Notes: generated by a model not told the origin, from the letters alone. 64,000 nucleotides of DNA from Vibrio fluminensis (GCF_015278125.1 NZ_JADILO010000001.1:1-64000), one strand, 5' to 3'; numbered from the stretch's first letter, positions 17,075-26,781 are shown. Program-made: numbers and translations.

Positions 17075-19447
17075 TTACTTACCTTGTTCCTTAAGCAATC
17101 TAAGTGAATTAGATACCACAATGATTGAACTTGCCGACATGCCCACCACTGCAAAGTATGGTGCGACGAGACCAGCAACTGCCAATGGAAGAATTAATAG
17201 GTTATAGCCTAACGACCAAGCGAGGTTTTCGGCAATAATTCTTCGCGTTTTAAGCGCTAGCTCACGAGCTTTTAAGATGCGGTCTAAATTATCACCAAGC
17301 AATACCATATCGGCAGATGCTTTCGCGACGTCTGTGCCGCCACCCATTGCGACAGAAAGGTGCGCACCAGCAAGTGTCGGGGCATCATTAATACCATCAC
17401 CAATCATCATAGTAATGTCATTCTTGTCGCCTGATTTTAAGTATTGCAACTTATCTTGCGGTTTGGCTTCGGCAATCACATCATCAATACCGATTTGCTT
17501 AGCGACCAAGTCAGCATTTGGCTTCGAATCACCAGTAAGCAAAGTGACACGTACACCAGCTTGTTGGAATTGCTTAATGAAAATCTCAGCTTCTTTACGG
17601 ATCGGGTCTTGATAAAAGAAGGTGGCGATATGTTTGCCTGCTAAAGAGAGGTAAATTGCATTGGCTTGCGCTGCGCCAGCATCCGCCAACACAAAATCGG
17701 CGCTACCAATTTTTAGTTGTTGCTCTCGATGCTGCCCAGAAACTCCCGAACCAATCGTGTTTTCAATTTCATCTACAACAACATTGGGGTCATGGTAAAT
17801 ACGAAATGCTCTTGCTAACGGATGGTTTGCATGCGCTTCCAAAGAAGCCGCCAGTTTAAGAGCAAGATCTCGGTCAATATCGCTGAACAGCGACACATCG
17901 CTAATCACAATATCGCCATGAGTTAACGTGCCCGTTTTATCAACAATGAGGTGATTAACTTTGCATAAGGTTTCAAATACGTGGCTTTTGCGCAGTAGGA
18001 TTCCAAAGTTACCCATACGCGAAGTCGCACAGGTTAATGCTGTTGGTGTTGCGAGAGATAGGGCACATGGACACGTTGCAACGAGAACCGCCAACATAAT
18101 CCAAAAAGCATCTTCAGGTTGGTGTTGCTGCCAGTAGAACCAGGTTGCCGCTGCAATAATGAGGATCACTGCGACAAAGTAGCGCGCGACAATATCGGCA
18201 ATCTCGGCGATTTTCGGTTTGGAAAGTTGAGCTTCATCTTGCAAACGCACAATGTTAGATATCATTGAATCCGCTTTTGATGAGCGTACTTCTAAGACAA
18301 ATGATTCTTCACCATTAAGCGTGCCAGCAAATACGGTATCACCTAATTGCTTAACAACGGGTACAGATTCACCAGTTAACATAGATTCGTCAATGTGAAT
18401 ACGACCTTCAACAATCACACCATCCGCTGGAATGTGTTCGCCCGGTAACACGCGAACCTGATCACCAACAATTAGCGACTTAACTGGTACTTGCTCGCCA
18501 TCAAGAGTCGTTGCCATCGCAGGTATCAATTTAAGTAAATTACCGCTGGCAGCAGCAGCTTTGCGTCTAGCTCGCATTTCAAGAAAACGACCGACCAAAA
18601 GGAAAAAAGCGAACATCGAAATCGATTCGAAGAAAACTTCACCTTGCTCGGTAATCGTGGCCACCATGCTTGCGACATAAGCAAAGATCATCGCAATAGA
18701 TACCGGGACATCCATGCCTAGTGTGTGGCTTTTTAAACTACGCCAAGCATTGATATAGAAAGGCAGTGCAGAGTAGAGCATGACAGGTGTCGCGAAAATA
18801 AGGCTCACCCAACGAAAGTAATTTTTAAATTCCGTGTCTAAGTCGCCAAATACTTCTAAATAGAGCGCTACCGCAAGCATCATTACTTGCATGGTGGCAA
18901 GGCCAGCGATACCCAAACGATAAAGGTATTGTTTCATCGCTTGGTGATAAGCTGCTTCCTGCTGGTCGGCTTCAAATGGAGCGGCTTTATAGCCTAAACG
19001 ATGTATAACCGATAGCAACTCACTGAGCTTGGTTTGGGTATTGTTCCATGAGAGCAATGCACGATTAGTAGCGGTGTTTACTCGAATTCGCACAACACCT
19101 TCGGTATGGGAGAGTTGCTTCTCAATCAACCAAGCACAAGCCGCACAAGAAATACCCTCCAGTGACAACGTCACCTCGGAAAGCTCATCACTGTTTCTGA
19201 CAAATTCATTTTGAACGTCTTGATTGTCGTAATGAATCAGAGCTTGAAGTTGTTCAGGGACGAGATCAGCTTTTTCAGCGGGGGCCGTGCGATATTGATA
19301 GTAAGAGACCAAACCGCTATCGACGATGGTTTGTGCCACAGTCTCACAACCGGGGCAGCACATGTCGCGGATATCACCCAATATCTCTACTTTAAAGTCC
19401 GTGTCGACTGGTACATCTTCACCACAGTGATAACACGCTTTGCACAT
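17075..19447 (-). CDS. ccoI: Copper-transporting P1B ATPase for cbb3 oxidase assembly
   Basis: 790 aa. The N-terminus carries a Cys-rich metal-binding domain (CKACYHCG, MCCPGC) and an HMA domain with GISCAACAWL. The P-type core shows TGES, the membrane CPC motif (ATCPCALSLATPT), DKTGTLTHG with the phosphorylated Asp, an HP pair (HANHPLA), and MIGDGINDAPTL. FixI/CcoI enzymes export copper from the cytoplasm for the CuB centre of cbb3 oxidase. A perfect matS site lies within the coding sequence at 19162. Confidence 0.96.
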   Translation of the reverse strand: MCKACYHCGEDVPVDTDFKVEILGDIRDMCCPGCETVAQTIVDSGLVSYYQYRTAPAEKADLVPEQLQALIHYDNQDVQNEFVRNSDELSEVTLSLEGISCAACAWLIEKQLSHTEGVVRIRVNTATNRALLSWNNTQTKLSELLSVIHRLGYKAAPFEADQQEAAYHQAMKQYLYRLGIAGLATMQVMMLAVALYLEVFGDLDTEFKNYFRWVSLIFATPVMLYSALPFYINAWRSLKSHTLGMDVPVSIAMIFAYVASMVATITEQGEVFFESISMFAFFLLVGRFLEMRARRKAAAASGNLLKLIPAMATTLDGEQVPVKSLIVGDQVRVLPGEHIPADGVIVEGRIHIDESMLTGESVPVVKQLGDTVFAGTLNGEESFVLEVRSSKADSMISNIVRLQDEAQLSKPKIAEIADIVARYFVAVILIIAAATWFYWQQHQPEDAFWIMLAVLVATCPCALSLATPTALTCATSRMGNFGILLRKSHVFETLCKVNHLIVDKTGTLTHGDIVISDVSLFSDIDRDLALKLAASLEAHANHPLARAFRIYHDPNVVVDEIENTIGSGVSGQHREQQLKIGSADFVLADAGAAQANAIYLSLAGKHIATFFYQDPIRKEAEIFIKQFQQAGVRVTLLTGDSKPNADLVAKQIGIDDVIAEAKPQDKLQYLKSGDKNDITMMIGDGINDAPTLAGAHLSVAMGGGTDVAKASADMVLLGDNLDRILKARELALKTRRIIAENLAWSLGYNLLILPLAVAGLVAPYFAVVGMSASSIIVVSNSLRLLKEQGK
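19162..19174. promoter_or_regulatory. matS site (MatP binding)
   Basis: The 13-mer GTGACAACGTCAC fits GTGACRNYGTCAC exactly. It lies inside ccoI. MatP (encoded at 36053-36502) binds such sites to organise the Ter macrodomain. Confidence 0.85.
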
Positions 19448-19454
19448 AATACTT

Positions 19455-19934
19455 TTAATCCATTAATACAGTAGCTGTCTCAGAAGGGAAATTAACACGA
19501 CCTTGGATTAACCAGGCTTTGTCATGAGGAGTCAACTCAATAAACCACGGTCCTTGAATGGCGCTTTCTAACTTAATACGGTAGTTACCAGAAGCGTCTG
19601 AGGTGACCAACTGATTAAAGTCTTGGTCTGCCAAAGTTCGGTGAGCAAACATCGCAGATAGAGCAGGGAAATGAGGCATATTGCCTTTATCAAATTGGAT
19701 GATGATATCGGCACCATCGGAAATAATGTTCGCTTTAAGGTTCAAATCTTTAGCTGCATTGACCTTAGATATATCGATGTTTATCCCTTTACCTTTTTTA
19801 TAGTAATCCTCAGTGACCAAGGATGGGGAGTTTTTGATAGAAATAGACAAGGTTATGAACGCCGCCACAACAACCGTTAAAGGAAGTGCGATTAGAAACC
19901 ACGGCCAAAACTGCTTATACCAAGGCTTTACCAT
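19455..19934 (-). CDS. ccoH: FixH/CcoH family protein
   Basis: 159 aa. One membrane helix (FWPWFLIALPLTVVVAAFITL) is followed by LVTEDYYKKGKGINIDISK, the FixH signature, and a beta-rich periplasmic domain. CcoH stabilises cbb3 assembly intermediates. It lies between ccoP and ccoI on the same strand, 7 nt before ccoI. Confidence 0.93.
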   Translation of the reverse strand: MVKPWYKQFWPWFLIALPLTVVVAAFITLSISIKNSPSLVTEDYYKKGKGINIDISKVNAAKDLNLKANIISDGADIIIQFDKGNMPHFPALSAMFAHRTLADQDFNQLVTSDASGNYRIKLESAIQGPWFIELTPHDKAWLIQGRVNFPSETATVLMD

Positions 19935-20018
19935 AAAAAAGTTCTCGAATGAAAATGTAAGTAGGAATAATTTAGCGAAATGACAGCCCCTACGAAAGGG
20001 GCTGTTTTAGAAATGTTA

Positions 20019-20996
20019 CTATTTATCTGAGTTACTTAGGCTCCACACGTACGCAGAAACCAACTGAACTTTGTCTTCACCCAAAATGTCTTTCCACGCA
20101 GGCATAACCCCAGAACGACCATTCATAACCGTTTCAGTTACAGCCGCACGGCTACCACCAAATAACCAGTATTGGTCAGTGAGATCGGGTGCGCCTACAG
20201 CAGGGTTACCTTTACCATCTGTGCCATGACAAGCAGCACATACAGCAAATTTCATTTTACCTGCTTCAGCTTCCTTAGCATTCACTGAGCGACCAGATAA
20301 GCTTAGCGTATAGCTAACGACTTCTTTAACTCCTTGATCACCAAGTGCAGCATGCCAACCCGGCATCTGGCCGATACGACCCTGCATTACAGTAGTAACG
20401 ATAGCTTGCGGTTCACCGCCGTAGAGCCAAGCACCATCTGTAAGGTTAGGGAAGCCAGTTAAACCACGAGCATCTGAACCGTGACACTGAGAACAGTTTT
20501 GTAGGAACAAACGTTGACCTACTTTGATTGCTTCAGGGTCTTGCGCGATGTCTGGAATTGCTTTTAGCTCTTCCGTACCTTCAACAAATGCTAGGCGACG
20601 AAATGCTTCGCCAAAATACGCATCCGCATCATCCAACTCTTTTGCATATTGGTTTAGCTGCTTATTTTGCTGAGCACTTTCAATTGCTAATTTAGATTCT
20701 TCCAATGAACGAACCGTTTGGTTCGAGCTTTGCCAACCTAAAAAGCCTTTGAAGTTGCCTAGACCAGGGTAAAGCGCTAAGTAAATAGCAGCGAAAACGA
20801 ACGTACCCACGAAAAGGTAAGTCCACCATTTAGGTAATGGGTTGTTTAATTCACGAATACCATCGTACTCATGCCCCATGTCAGCACCTTCTTCTACGCC
20901 CATTTTGTCTTTCAGGCACCAATACAGAAGGGCTGCACAGCCAAGCAAAGTGCCGACCGTGATAATGATTATCCAAAGACTCCAAAATGTCGTCAT
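20019..20996 (-). CDS. ccoP: cbb3-type cytochrome c oxidase diheme subunit CcoP
   Basis: 325 aa. An N-terminal helix, a short cytoplasmic loop and a second helix (KWWTYLFVGTFVFAAIYLAL) precede two periplasmic cytochrome c domains with CSQCH (about residue 168) and CAACH (about 253). It accepts electrons from cytochrome c and passes them to CcoO/CcoN. Its ATG overlaps the ccoQ stop by 1 nt. Confidence 0.97.
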   Translation of the reverse strand: MTTFWSLWIIIITVGTLLGCAALLYWCLKDKMGVEEGADMGHEYDGIRELNNPLPKWWTYLFVGTFVFAAIYLALYPGLGNFKGFLGWQSSNQTVRSLEESKLAIESAQQNKQLNQYAKELDDADAYFGEAFRRLAFVEGTEELKAIPDIAQDPEAIKVGQRLFLQNCSQCHGSDARGLTGFPNLTDGAWLYGGEPQAIVTTVMQGRIGQMPGWHAALGDQGVKEVVSYTLSLSGRSVNAKEAEAGKMKFAVCAACHGTDGKGNPAVGAPDLTDQYWLFGGSRAAVTETVMNGRSGVMPAWKDILGEDKVQLVSAYVWSLSNSDK

Positions 20997-21169
20997 TACT
21001 TGGTCACTCCTTGATCTTTCGTGGGCGTTTGCTCTTCGTCAGCGAAAACAAGGTTGGCGGCTTCATCAAAACGGGCCTTACGACTTTTACCGTAAGCCCA
21101 CCAAACCACACCTAGAAAGCTAACAAACAGAACTATGGTCCAAATACTGTGAATAGTACCGATATCCAT
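20996..21169 (-). CDS. ccoQ: cbb3-type cytochrome oxidase subunit CcoQ
   Basis: 57 aa. One N-terminal membrane helix (about residues 7-25) is followed by WWAYGKSRKARFDEAANLVF, the typical CcoQ/FixQ cytoplasmic tail, ending in an acidic stretch. It stabilises CcoP in the complex. It lies in the standard ccoN-O-Q-P position, with GGAGG just upstream of the ATG, and ends on the ccoP start (TAATG). Confidence 0.95.
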   Translation of the reverse strand: MDIGTIHSIWTIVLFVSFLGVVWWAYGKSRKARFDEAANLVFADEEQTPTKDQGVTK

Positions 21170-21179
21170 AATTGCCTCC

Positions 21180-21800
21180 TTACTTCATTGCATGGCCAAG
21201 AGACTGTAGGTAAGCGATGATTGCATCCATCTCTGTTTTACCTTCTACGTCTTTCGCCGCATTAGCGATTTGATCATCAGTGTAAGGAACGCCAAATTGA
21301 TCACGGAATACTTGAAGTTTCTTCTGAGTGTCTTTGCCATCAAGAAGATTTTCTTCAAGCCACGGGAAGCCTGGCATGTTTGACTCTGGCACGAGTTCAC
21401 GTGGATCAATCAAGTGTACACGGTGCCATTCATCAGAATAACGACCACCAACACGTGCTAGATCAGGACCAGTACGCTTAGAACCCCATAGGAATGGGTG
21501 TTCCCAAACACTTTCACCAGCCACAGAGTAGTGACCGTAACGCTCAGTTTCAGAGCGGAAAGGACGAATCATTTGGCTGTGACAAACGTTACAACCTTCA
21601 CGGATATATACATCACGGCCTTCCATCTCAAGCGCTGTGTAAGGACGTAAGTTCTCTACAGGCTCGGTTGTTTGCTTTTGAAAAATCAACGGAGTGATTT
21701 CTACTAAAGCACCCAAACTAATGGCAATCACAATCAGAATCGCAAGTAGACCGACATTGCGTTCAACAATTTCATGGCGATTGTTAGAATTTGAACTCAT
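21180..21800 (-). CDS. ccoO: cbb3-type cytochrome c oxidase monoheme subunit CcoO
   Basis: 206 aa. An N-terminal anchor ([20 protein letters not shown]) is followed by a periplasmic cytochrome c domain with heme motif CNVCHSQ near residue 71, and downstream Met ligand candidates (SNMPGFPWL). It shuttles electrons from CcoP to CcoN. It sits between ccoN and ccoQ with short gaps. Confidence 0.97.
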   Translation of the reverse strand: MSSNSNNRHEIVERNVGLLAILIVIAISLGALVEITPLIFQKQTTEPVENLRPYTALEMEGRDVYIREGCNVCHSQMIRPFRSETERYGHYSVAGESVWEHPFLWGSKRTGPDLARVGGRYSDEWHRVHLIDPRELVPESNMPGFPWLEENLLDGKDTQKKLQVFRDQFGVPYTDDQIANAAKDVEGKTEMDAIIAYLQSLGHAMK

Positions 21801-21812
21801 TCTTAAATCTCC

Positions 21813-23240
21813 TTATGCCGGTTGCTCAATAGCTTTTAAGCTATGTTTAGGTGCAGTGATTGTCTTGTACGCGTTGTACGCCATTAGGAACATACCGGCT
21901 AGGAAAATAAAGCCACCAATGAAACGTACTGTGTAGAATGGGTAAGACGCCTGAACTGACTCTACGAAGCTGTATGTTAGTGTGCCGTCAGAGTTAACTG
22001 CACGCCACATCAGACCTTGCATTACACCAGAAATCCACATAGCAACGATGTACAGAACGGTACCAATTGTTGCTAGCCAGAAGTGCGCATTAATCATACC
22101 GACTGAGTACATGCGCTCTTGACCAAATAGGCGAGGGATTAAGTGGTATACAGAACCGATAGATACCATAGCAACCCAACCGAGTGCACCAGAGTGAACG
22201 TGACCGATCGTCCAATCTGTGTAGTGCGATAGCGCGTTAACCGTCTTAATCGACATCATTGGACCTTCAAAAGTCGACATGCCGTAGAAAGATAGGGATA
22301 CGATTAGGAAACGCAGGATTGGGTCATAACGAAGCTTATGCCACGCACCGGATAGAGTCATGATACCGTTGATCATGCCACCCCAAGATGGTGCAAATAG
22401 TACCAGCGACATTACCATACCCAGTGACTGAGTCCAGTCTGGCAGAGCTGTGTAATGTAGGTGGTGAGGGCCAGCCCAAATATATAGAGATACTAGCGCC
22501 CAGAAGTGAACGATAGATAGACGGTAAGAATAAACAGGGCGCTCAGCTTGCTTTGGTACGAAGTAGTACATCATACCGAGGAAACCAGCAGTCAAAAGGA
22601 AACCTACCGCATTATGTCCGTACCACCATTGAACCATGGCATCGACGGCACCGGAATAAATCGAATAAGATTTACCAGCACTCACAGGAATCGCCATACT
22701 GTTTACGATATGCAGAACGGCTACGGTGATGATGAATGCACCGAAAAACCAGTTCGCCACGTAAATGTGAGACGTGGTACGTTTTATAAGAGTTCCAAAG
22801 AACACGATTGCGTAAGATACCCAAACAACTGCGATTGCGATATCAATAGGCCATTCCAATTCTGCATATTCTTTGCCTGAGGTATAACCTAAAGGCAGAG
22901 TAATAGCCGCGGCTAAAATAATTGCCTGCCAACCCCAGAAGGTGAAAGGAACGAGAGGGCCACCAAATAAACGCGTCTGACAGGTACGCTGCACAACATA
23001 ATAAGATGTTGCGAACAGAGCACTGGTACCAAACGCAAAAATAACCGCATTAGTATGCAGTGGACGTAAACGACTGTACGTCAGCCACGGCGTATCAAAG
23101 TTTAACTGTGGCCATACTAATTGAGCGGCGATCAAAACACCAACTGCCATACCGACAATACCCCATAGAATCGTTACTAAGGTGAATTGACGAACGACGG
23201 TATAGTTATAGTTTTGTTCAAGCTGCTTTTCTTGGCTCAT
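21813..23240 (-). CDS. ccoN: cbb3-type cytochrome c oxidase catalytic subunit CcoN
   Basis: 475 aa heme-copper oxidase subunit I with about twelve helices. Visible heme and CuB ligand regions are [11 protein letters not shown], the YGHNAVGF segment, [13 protein letters not shown] and [17 protein letters not shown]. It reduces oxygen at high affinity and pumps protons. It is the first gene of the minus-strand ccoNOQP unit. The 235-bp upstream region holds only a partial FNR-like sequence (TTGACCCCATTGCT). Confidence 0.97.
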   Translation of the reverse strand: MSQEKQLEQNYNYTVVRQFTLVTILWGIVGMAVGVLIAAQLVWPQLNFDTPWLTYSRLRPLHTNAVIFAFGTSALFATSYYVVQRTCQTRLFGGPLVPFTFWGWQAIILAAAITLPLGYTSGKEYAELEWPIDIAIAVVWVSYAIVFFGTLIKRTTSHIYVANWFFGAFIITVAVLHIVNSMAIPVSAGKSYSIYSGAVDAMVQWWYGHNAVGFLLTAGFLGMMYYFVPKQAERPVYSYRLSIVHFWALVSLYIWAGPHHLHYTALPDWTQSLGMVMSLVLFAPSWGGMINGIMTLSGAWHKLRYDPILRFLIVSLSFYGMSTFEGPMMSIKTVNALSHYTDWTIGHVHSGALGWVAMVSIGSVYHLIPRLFGQERMYSVGMINAHFWLATIGTVLYIVAMWISGVMQGLMWRAVNSDGTLTYSFVESVQASYPFYTVRFIGGFIFLAGMFLMAYNAYKTITAPKHSLKAIEQPA

Positions 23241-23499
23241 ATTTGCATGCTTCCAATTCTAATTACTACACTTTACTTCCAACACGACACATGTCGTAAT
23301 GCCACCCAAAATTACTTTGAAATACTTGACCCCATTGCTAGGTTAAATAATCTTAGCGATCTTTAATAAAAGTGGCATTTTCAGGGGCAAATAATACTTC
23401 AATTAACATTTTAATGACAGGGAAGTAACCTTACTCCTGGTCTGGATTTTGCTATTTATTTTAAAACTTTGAAGTTTGTTACACGGGGAAGACACCAAA

Positions 23500-23850
23500 A
23501 TGGCAGCTCAGAAGCTAACAAAAGGACGTTTTGTTCAAATAATCATCATGTTAACACTACTAATTGTGGCGTTTTTATGGCGAACAATTACGTATCAAGA
23601 TGTAATAACGGTGAATTGTGGGGCACAGAAACAATGTAACTTTAAAGTTAATGAGACCCAGTTCACAGCTAAAATTGAGTCCGAAATGTTATCGATTAGT
23701 GCGAGTGATTCTGATTGGTCAATCAAAGGCGCCGACATAATCCAAGAGGAACCTAAGATTTGGCAAATAGGTTTAGAAGAATCAAAACAACTATCACTAA
23801 TCAATAACTCACAAGAGAAAACTTACACATTAGAGTTATCAACTAAATAG
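23500..23850 (+). CDS. Small membrane-anchored protein of unknown function
   Basis: 116 aa from the ATG at 23500, chosen for the GGGGAA ribosome site 10 nt upstream. One N-terminal helix (FVQIIIMLTLLIVAFLW) is followed by a beta-rich domain likely in the periplasm, with two Cys (NCGAQKQC). It is divergent from ccoN and is the last host gene before dif. A 14-bp inverted repeat follows the stop. No family is recognised, although a link to the oxidase is possible from position. Confidence 0.65.
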   Translation: MAAQKLTKGRFVQIIIMLTLLIVAFLWRTITYQDVITVNCGAQKQCNFKVNETQFTAKIESEMLSISASDSDWSIKGADIIQEEPKIWQIGLEESKQLSLINNSQEKTYTLELSTK

Positions 23851-23853
23851 ACT

Positions 23854-23892
23854 TTAGATCTGAACTTAATTTAGTTATGTATTAAGCTCAGA
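23854..23892. terminator. Hairpin after the small membrane protein
   Basis: The arms AGATCTGAACTTAA and TTAAGCTCAGATCT form a 14-bp stem with one G-U pair about 6-40 nt after the stop codon. The following sequence (TATTAATAAT) is AT-rich but not a clean T-run. Confidence 0.55.
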
Positions 23893-24039
23893 TCTTATTA
23901 ATAATCAGAGTTAATATCGATAGATAGTAAAACTGATTATTAAGTATTTTATGGTAAATCAATTATGTTAAATCACAATGGTGAACCAAGGAATAGAAGG
24001 GAATAAATGACACTGTAACCTTGGTGGCTTATATATCAT

Positions 24040-24067
24040 ATTTAACATAATATACATAATGCGCACT
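24040..24067 (-). repeat. dif: dif site / left prophage attachment site
   Basis: On the minus strand this reads XerC arm AGTGCGCATTA, centre TGTATA, XerD arm TTATGTTAAAT. It differs from the V. cholerae dif1 sequence I know at one central base (A for G). The XerD arm and centre belong to the host and the XerC arm comes from the phage, if XerC made the crossover. It still looks like a functional dif. The stop codon of the adjacent repressor-like gene (24042-24044) lies inside it. Confidence 0.92.
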
Positions 24068-24410
24068 GAGATAATGCTTTTGCTGGGCTCGAAATCATTA
24101 ACGCCAATCCGCCACAAACCATTGATATTCCAGACAATCCAAGCCCATTAAACTTTTTTGCAATGCTTTCCCAATGTGCTTTTATCGTTGGATTATCATT
24201 GCGGTCAGCGTGACAACCTAGTAAAGCTATCTCTGGTTCAATTCCTGATTTTTCTGCTAAGAAAACAGCTTCTGAATCAGATATATAGCGTGCTCCTTTG
24301 CGCATTTCACTGATTCGAGATGGTTGTACATTCAAATCGCGTGCAATTTGTTTGTCTTGTGTGTAGTTCTGCGCCTTTTTGTAGGCATCTAACAGCTGAC
24401 TTTGGTACAT
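24042..24410 (-). CDS. Phage repressor-like HTH protein (DUF3693-like), 3' end replaced by host dif
   Basis: 122 aa as integrated. Residues about 17-50 form a helix-turn-helix (DKQIARDLNVQPSRISEMRKG), followed by SDSEAVFLAEKSGIEPEIALLG, typical of the DUF3693-type regulators in Vibrio filamentous phages. A hydrophobic segment (GLSGISMVCGGLALMI) lies near the end. It is divergent from the replication genes, as rstR is in CTX-type phages. The last residues (SQCALCILC) are encoded by the dif sequence. In a circular phage the frame would instead continue for 19 codons after ALC and stop at 34514, overlapping the next regulator. Confidence 0.82.
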   Translation of the reverse strand: MYQSQLLDAYKKAQNYTQDKQIARDLNVQPSRISEMRKGARYISDSEAVFLAEKSGIEPEIALLGCHADRNDNPTIKAHWESIAKKFNGLGLSGISMVCGGLALMISSPAKALSQCALCILC

Positions 24411-24585
24411 AGTTAATCCTCCTGCTAACTGATTTTAGCTCAAAACTTCCGACTTTTCGTACCTTGCGGTTCCGCTAATTCGTAATTAATGTATTCCGAA
24501 ATATCGTAATTTATCAGACCGCCTTGCTTGCAGACCTTGACTCTCATGCTTGGTGGTCGCTCAACTCACTGGTCAAGGTGGCGTT
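24411..24585. promoter_or_regulatory. Divergent phage control region
   Basis: It lies between the repressor-like gene (minus) and the early genes (plus). It holds repeated short elements, including two TCGTAATT copies (around 24479 and 24505) and TTCCGA/TTCCGC-type blocks. These are candidates for operators of the HTH protein. No biochemical pattern is known to me. Confidence 0.45.
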
Positions 24586-24771
24586 ATGGTTACAAAGTCG
24601 AAACTTCAAAAAATGGCAGTTCAATCTAGCCAGTTTCACATTGGAACTGGATTACGCCTTTGTCCGTTATGCCGTAACGTTTTCATCAAATCTCGATGCT
24701 GCGACAAATGTTCTCATAAATTTGACTCTGCCGTCTCCTGTTCATTGTTAAAAAAACCAGGAGATCTGTAA
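24586..24771 (+). CDS. Small phage zinc-ribbon-like protein
   Basis: 61 aa from the ATG at 24586. The segment CPLCRNVFIKSRCCDKC has two CxxC pairs spaced like a zinc ribbon. The stop overlaps the next ATG by 1 nt (TAATG), which supports a real gene. It is the first gene of the early phage operon. Function is unknown; DNA or RNA binding is possible. Confidence 0.6.
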   Translation: MVTKSKLQKMAVQSSQFHIGTGLRLCPLCRNVFIKSRCCDKCSHKFDSAVSCSLLKKPGDL

Positions 24772-24971
24772 TGGATGTGATTTATATCGACAATGAGCCT
24801 CGAGTTGGTATCAATGCATACTTTCCTTGGGGACACCATTTCTTTAACAACCAATCTCAGTTCGAAGCTTATATGGCAATCCATTATAGGCATGACGTTT
24901 ATCAGCTAGTTCTAATCACAGATGAAAACTACCAAGAGCTTTTGTTTAAGGGGGTTTTCCATGCCATCTGA
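24771..24971 (+). CDS. Small phage protein of unknown function
   Basis: 66 aa. An AGGAGAT ribosome site lies 7 nt before the ATG. The protein is acidic and aromatic (YFPWGHHFFNN) without a signal or membrane helix. It overlaps the upstream gene by 1 nt and the replication gene by 11 nt, so it is part of the early operon. Confidence 0.6.
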   Translation: MDVIYIDNEPRVGINAYFPWGHHFFNNQSQFEAYMAIHYRHDVYQLVLITDENYQELLFKGVFHAI

Positions 24972-26043
24972 GCAAATTTTTAATGACGAAATTCGCCCGG
25001 TAAAAGTCGACCACCTTGCGTTTACATTTAACTATTCTGATTTGCGTCATCTTGATAAATCTGACGACCAAGAATTTATTAACCTCCAAATGCCGGAGTT
25101 TAGACACGCTTCAGCAGATACACCAGAAGCTATTGAGCGTGCCGTTACTACCTATCAAAACAAAGTTCGCAAAGTCTTAGCAGACCGCTTCGACTTGTTC
25201 ATGGAAAAAGTCTTTAAGTTTCGCGTATCTCCGATGCGTGGTCGTGGGCTTCATGGTTACAACGATTCCATGATTATTTGGGATATAACCGGTTCAGTTG
25301 AATGTGGTTTGGTCGGCATTGGTGGCAATAACGATACGGTTTTTGTTCAAATTAACGGCACTGGCTGCACGAAATTATTTGAGCACATCTCATCAATTGA
25401 ATTACATCGTTGGTTATCCGTCTATTTAGGTGTCACTCGCCTCGCCCGCTTGGATCTTGCCGTCGATGACTTTACTGGCAACTTTGACTGCGCGTATGCA
25501 GAACGTTGCTTTTATGAAGGAGCTTTTCGGACCGCAGCTCGCGGTCGTGGTCCAACTATGGTTGCGCATAAACGCGTGTCCGAGTTCGGTGAAATATCTG
25601 AAGAAGCCACCATTGTCGGCTCTCGAACTTCTACGGTTTACTGGCGTGTTTACAACAAAAAGCTCGAACAAAAAATCACGGACTCTCAAGTGACATGGTA
25701 TCGCAATGAAGTTGAACTCAAAAAAGTTGATATCGACTATCTAGCTTCACCTGCATCATCTTTTGCTGGCTTGTGTGACTTTGCCGCCAGTATTGAAGTC
25801 GCGCCGCCAATCAAGTTTTCAAAACAGAAAAAGGCTCAAGGACTTGAGTTCTTTGGGCGCATTGCTTGGCTTAGGCGCCAATGTGGTGTTGCACTAGCGG
25901 AAATCGTTGCCATGACTGAGGGTGATCTCGGTGAAGCTTTTGGCATGTTGATTCCGCATAAACATCGTCGGGATGATTTCGCCTCCATTGGTGTACCCGA
26001 TTCTTATCAATCCCTTATGAATACAATTATGGAGTCAAGGTAA
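24961..26043 (+). CDS. Phage replication initiation protein (RstA-like)
   Basis: 360 aa from the ATG at 24961; GGGGG lies 6-10 nt upstream. It belongs to the Rep_trans/pII-type rolling-circle initiators of filamentous phages. Recognisable segments are MRGRGLHGYNDSM, VFVQINGTGC, the metal-site-like RLDLAVDDF, TVYWRVYNKKLEQ and WYRNEVELKK with a candidate catalytic Tyr. It nicks the plus-strand origin to start rolling-circle synthesis. The stop overlaps the next start (TAATG). Confidence 0.93.
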   Translation: MPSEQIFNDEIRPVKVDHLAFTFNYSDLRHLDKSDDQEFINLQMPEFRHASADTPEAIERAVTTYQNKVRKVLADRFDLFMEKVFKFRVSPMRGRGLHGYNDSMIIWDITGSVECGLVGIGGNNDTVFVQINGTGCTKLFEHISSIELHRWLSVYLGVTRLARLDLAVDDFTGNFDCAYAERCFYEGAFRTAARGRGPTMVAHKRVSEFGEISEEATIVGSRTSTVYWRVYNKKLEQKITDSQVTWYRNEVELKKVDIDYLASPASSFAGLCDFAASIEVAPPIKFSKQKKAQGLEFFGRIAWLRRQCGVALAEIVAMTEGDLGEAFGMLIPHKHRRDDFASIGVPDSYQSLMNTIMESR

Positions 26044-26387
26044 TGGCTATTATCACAGGAATTGTTGTTAAACGTTTCCCTAAGTCGGGACAAGAAATGG
26101 CGGAACTCAATGTTCTTCGTCCAGTTGAATCAGTCAGTGTTGAGAAGTTTGAGCAATATGGTCTGGGTCTTAACACCGACATCCCTTTCAACAAACAACC
26201 TCTCAAAGTCAGTATCGATTACGCAAAGCTACTCATTGAGACTCGTGCGTTTGTACCGAACTCAGAGTACGAATTGAAGTTTGGTTCGAATCCAGATGAT
26301 CCACTAGAAGTCTTAGTAACAGAACTAGTGCCCCAAGATGATCAGGTTAAAAAGCACTTTGCCAATTCGTTATCGGTAAAGGGTTAA
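26043..26387 (+). CDS. Phage ssDNA-binding-like protein (DUF1293/RstB-position)
   Basis: 114 aa, directly after the replication initiator with a 1-nt overlap. The sequence (MAIITGIVVKRFPKSGQEMAELNVLRP...) is a small beta-rich protein of the DUF1293 type found at this place in Vibrio inoviruses. It probably coats single-stranded phage DNA, like gpV of M13 or RstB of CTX-type phages. The role is inferred from position and family resemblance. Confidence 0.8.
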   Translation: MAIITGIVVKRFPKSGQEMAELNVLRPVESVSVEKFEQYGLGLNTDIPFNKQPLKVSIDYAKLLIETRAFVPNSEYELKFGSNPDDPLEVLVTELVPQDDQVKKHFANSLSVKG

Positions 26388-26440
26388 TCGTGGATGCCCT
26401 GCATTCATACTTTATCTAAAGGTGCTCTGCGAGGTGAATT

Positions 26441-26626
26441 ATGTACGTTTTAGTTTGTAGAGAGCCTCTAGTAAATAACGCCTGTTTAACAGGCTTTGAA
26501 ACGGTGTTACTCACTGAGATAACACCTCAATACATGACGCTAGCTCAGTTTCAGGAAATCATCCCTTACACTCTCGTGTTTTGGGCGACCTGCTTTGTTT
26601 GGCGTGAACTTCGAAAGCAAAAATAA
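26441..26626 (+). CDS. Small phage membrane protein
   Basis: 61 aa. GAGG lies 7 nt before the ATG. The C-terminal third (IIPYTLVFWATCFVWRELRKQK) is a membrane segment followed by positive residues. It lies just before the major coat gene, where other inoviruses encode minor coat or assembly peptides. A precise role cannot be assigned. Confidence 0.65.
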   Translation: MYVLVCREPLVNNACLTGFETVLLTEITPQYMTLAQFQEIIPYTLVFWATCFVWRELRKQK

Positions 26627-26637
26627 GGAAATCTATT

Positions 26638-26766
26638 ATGGATATGACTGCTGTTCTTGATGTAGTAACAAATGGTGTAGCTGCTGCGGCTGCTCTTGGC
26701 GCTGCTTACTTAGCCTTCTCTGGCGGTATCGCTGTATACAATCGTCTTAAGAGTGCGGCTAAGTAA
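26638..26766 (+). CDS. Major coat protein (pVIII/Cep-like)
   Basis: 42 aa: a short acidic N-terminus (MDMTAVLD), an Ala/Gly-rich helix (GVAAAAALGAAYLAF, SGGIAVY) and a basic tail (RLKSAAK). This is the acid-hydrophobic-basic pattern of filamentous phage coat protein, here without an extra cleavable signal. AAGGAA lies 7 nt upstream of the ATG. A strong terminator follows at once, as usual after the highly expressed coat gene. Confidence 0.9.
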   Translation: MDMTAVLDVVTNGVAAAAALGAAYLAFSGGIAVYNRLKSAAK

Positions 26767-26781
26767 AGTTGCATTATATAT

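Noticed and set aside
23320..23345. FNR site upstream of ccoN
   Set aside because: TTGACCCCATTGCT matches only one half site; not reported as a binding site.
24524..24751. 75-aa plus-strand frame over the first early phage gene
   Set aside because: It overlaps the zinc-ribbon-like gene in another frame. The chosen frame has a start and stop coupled to the next gene; this one does not.
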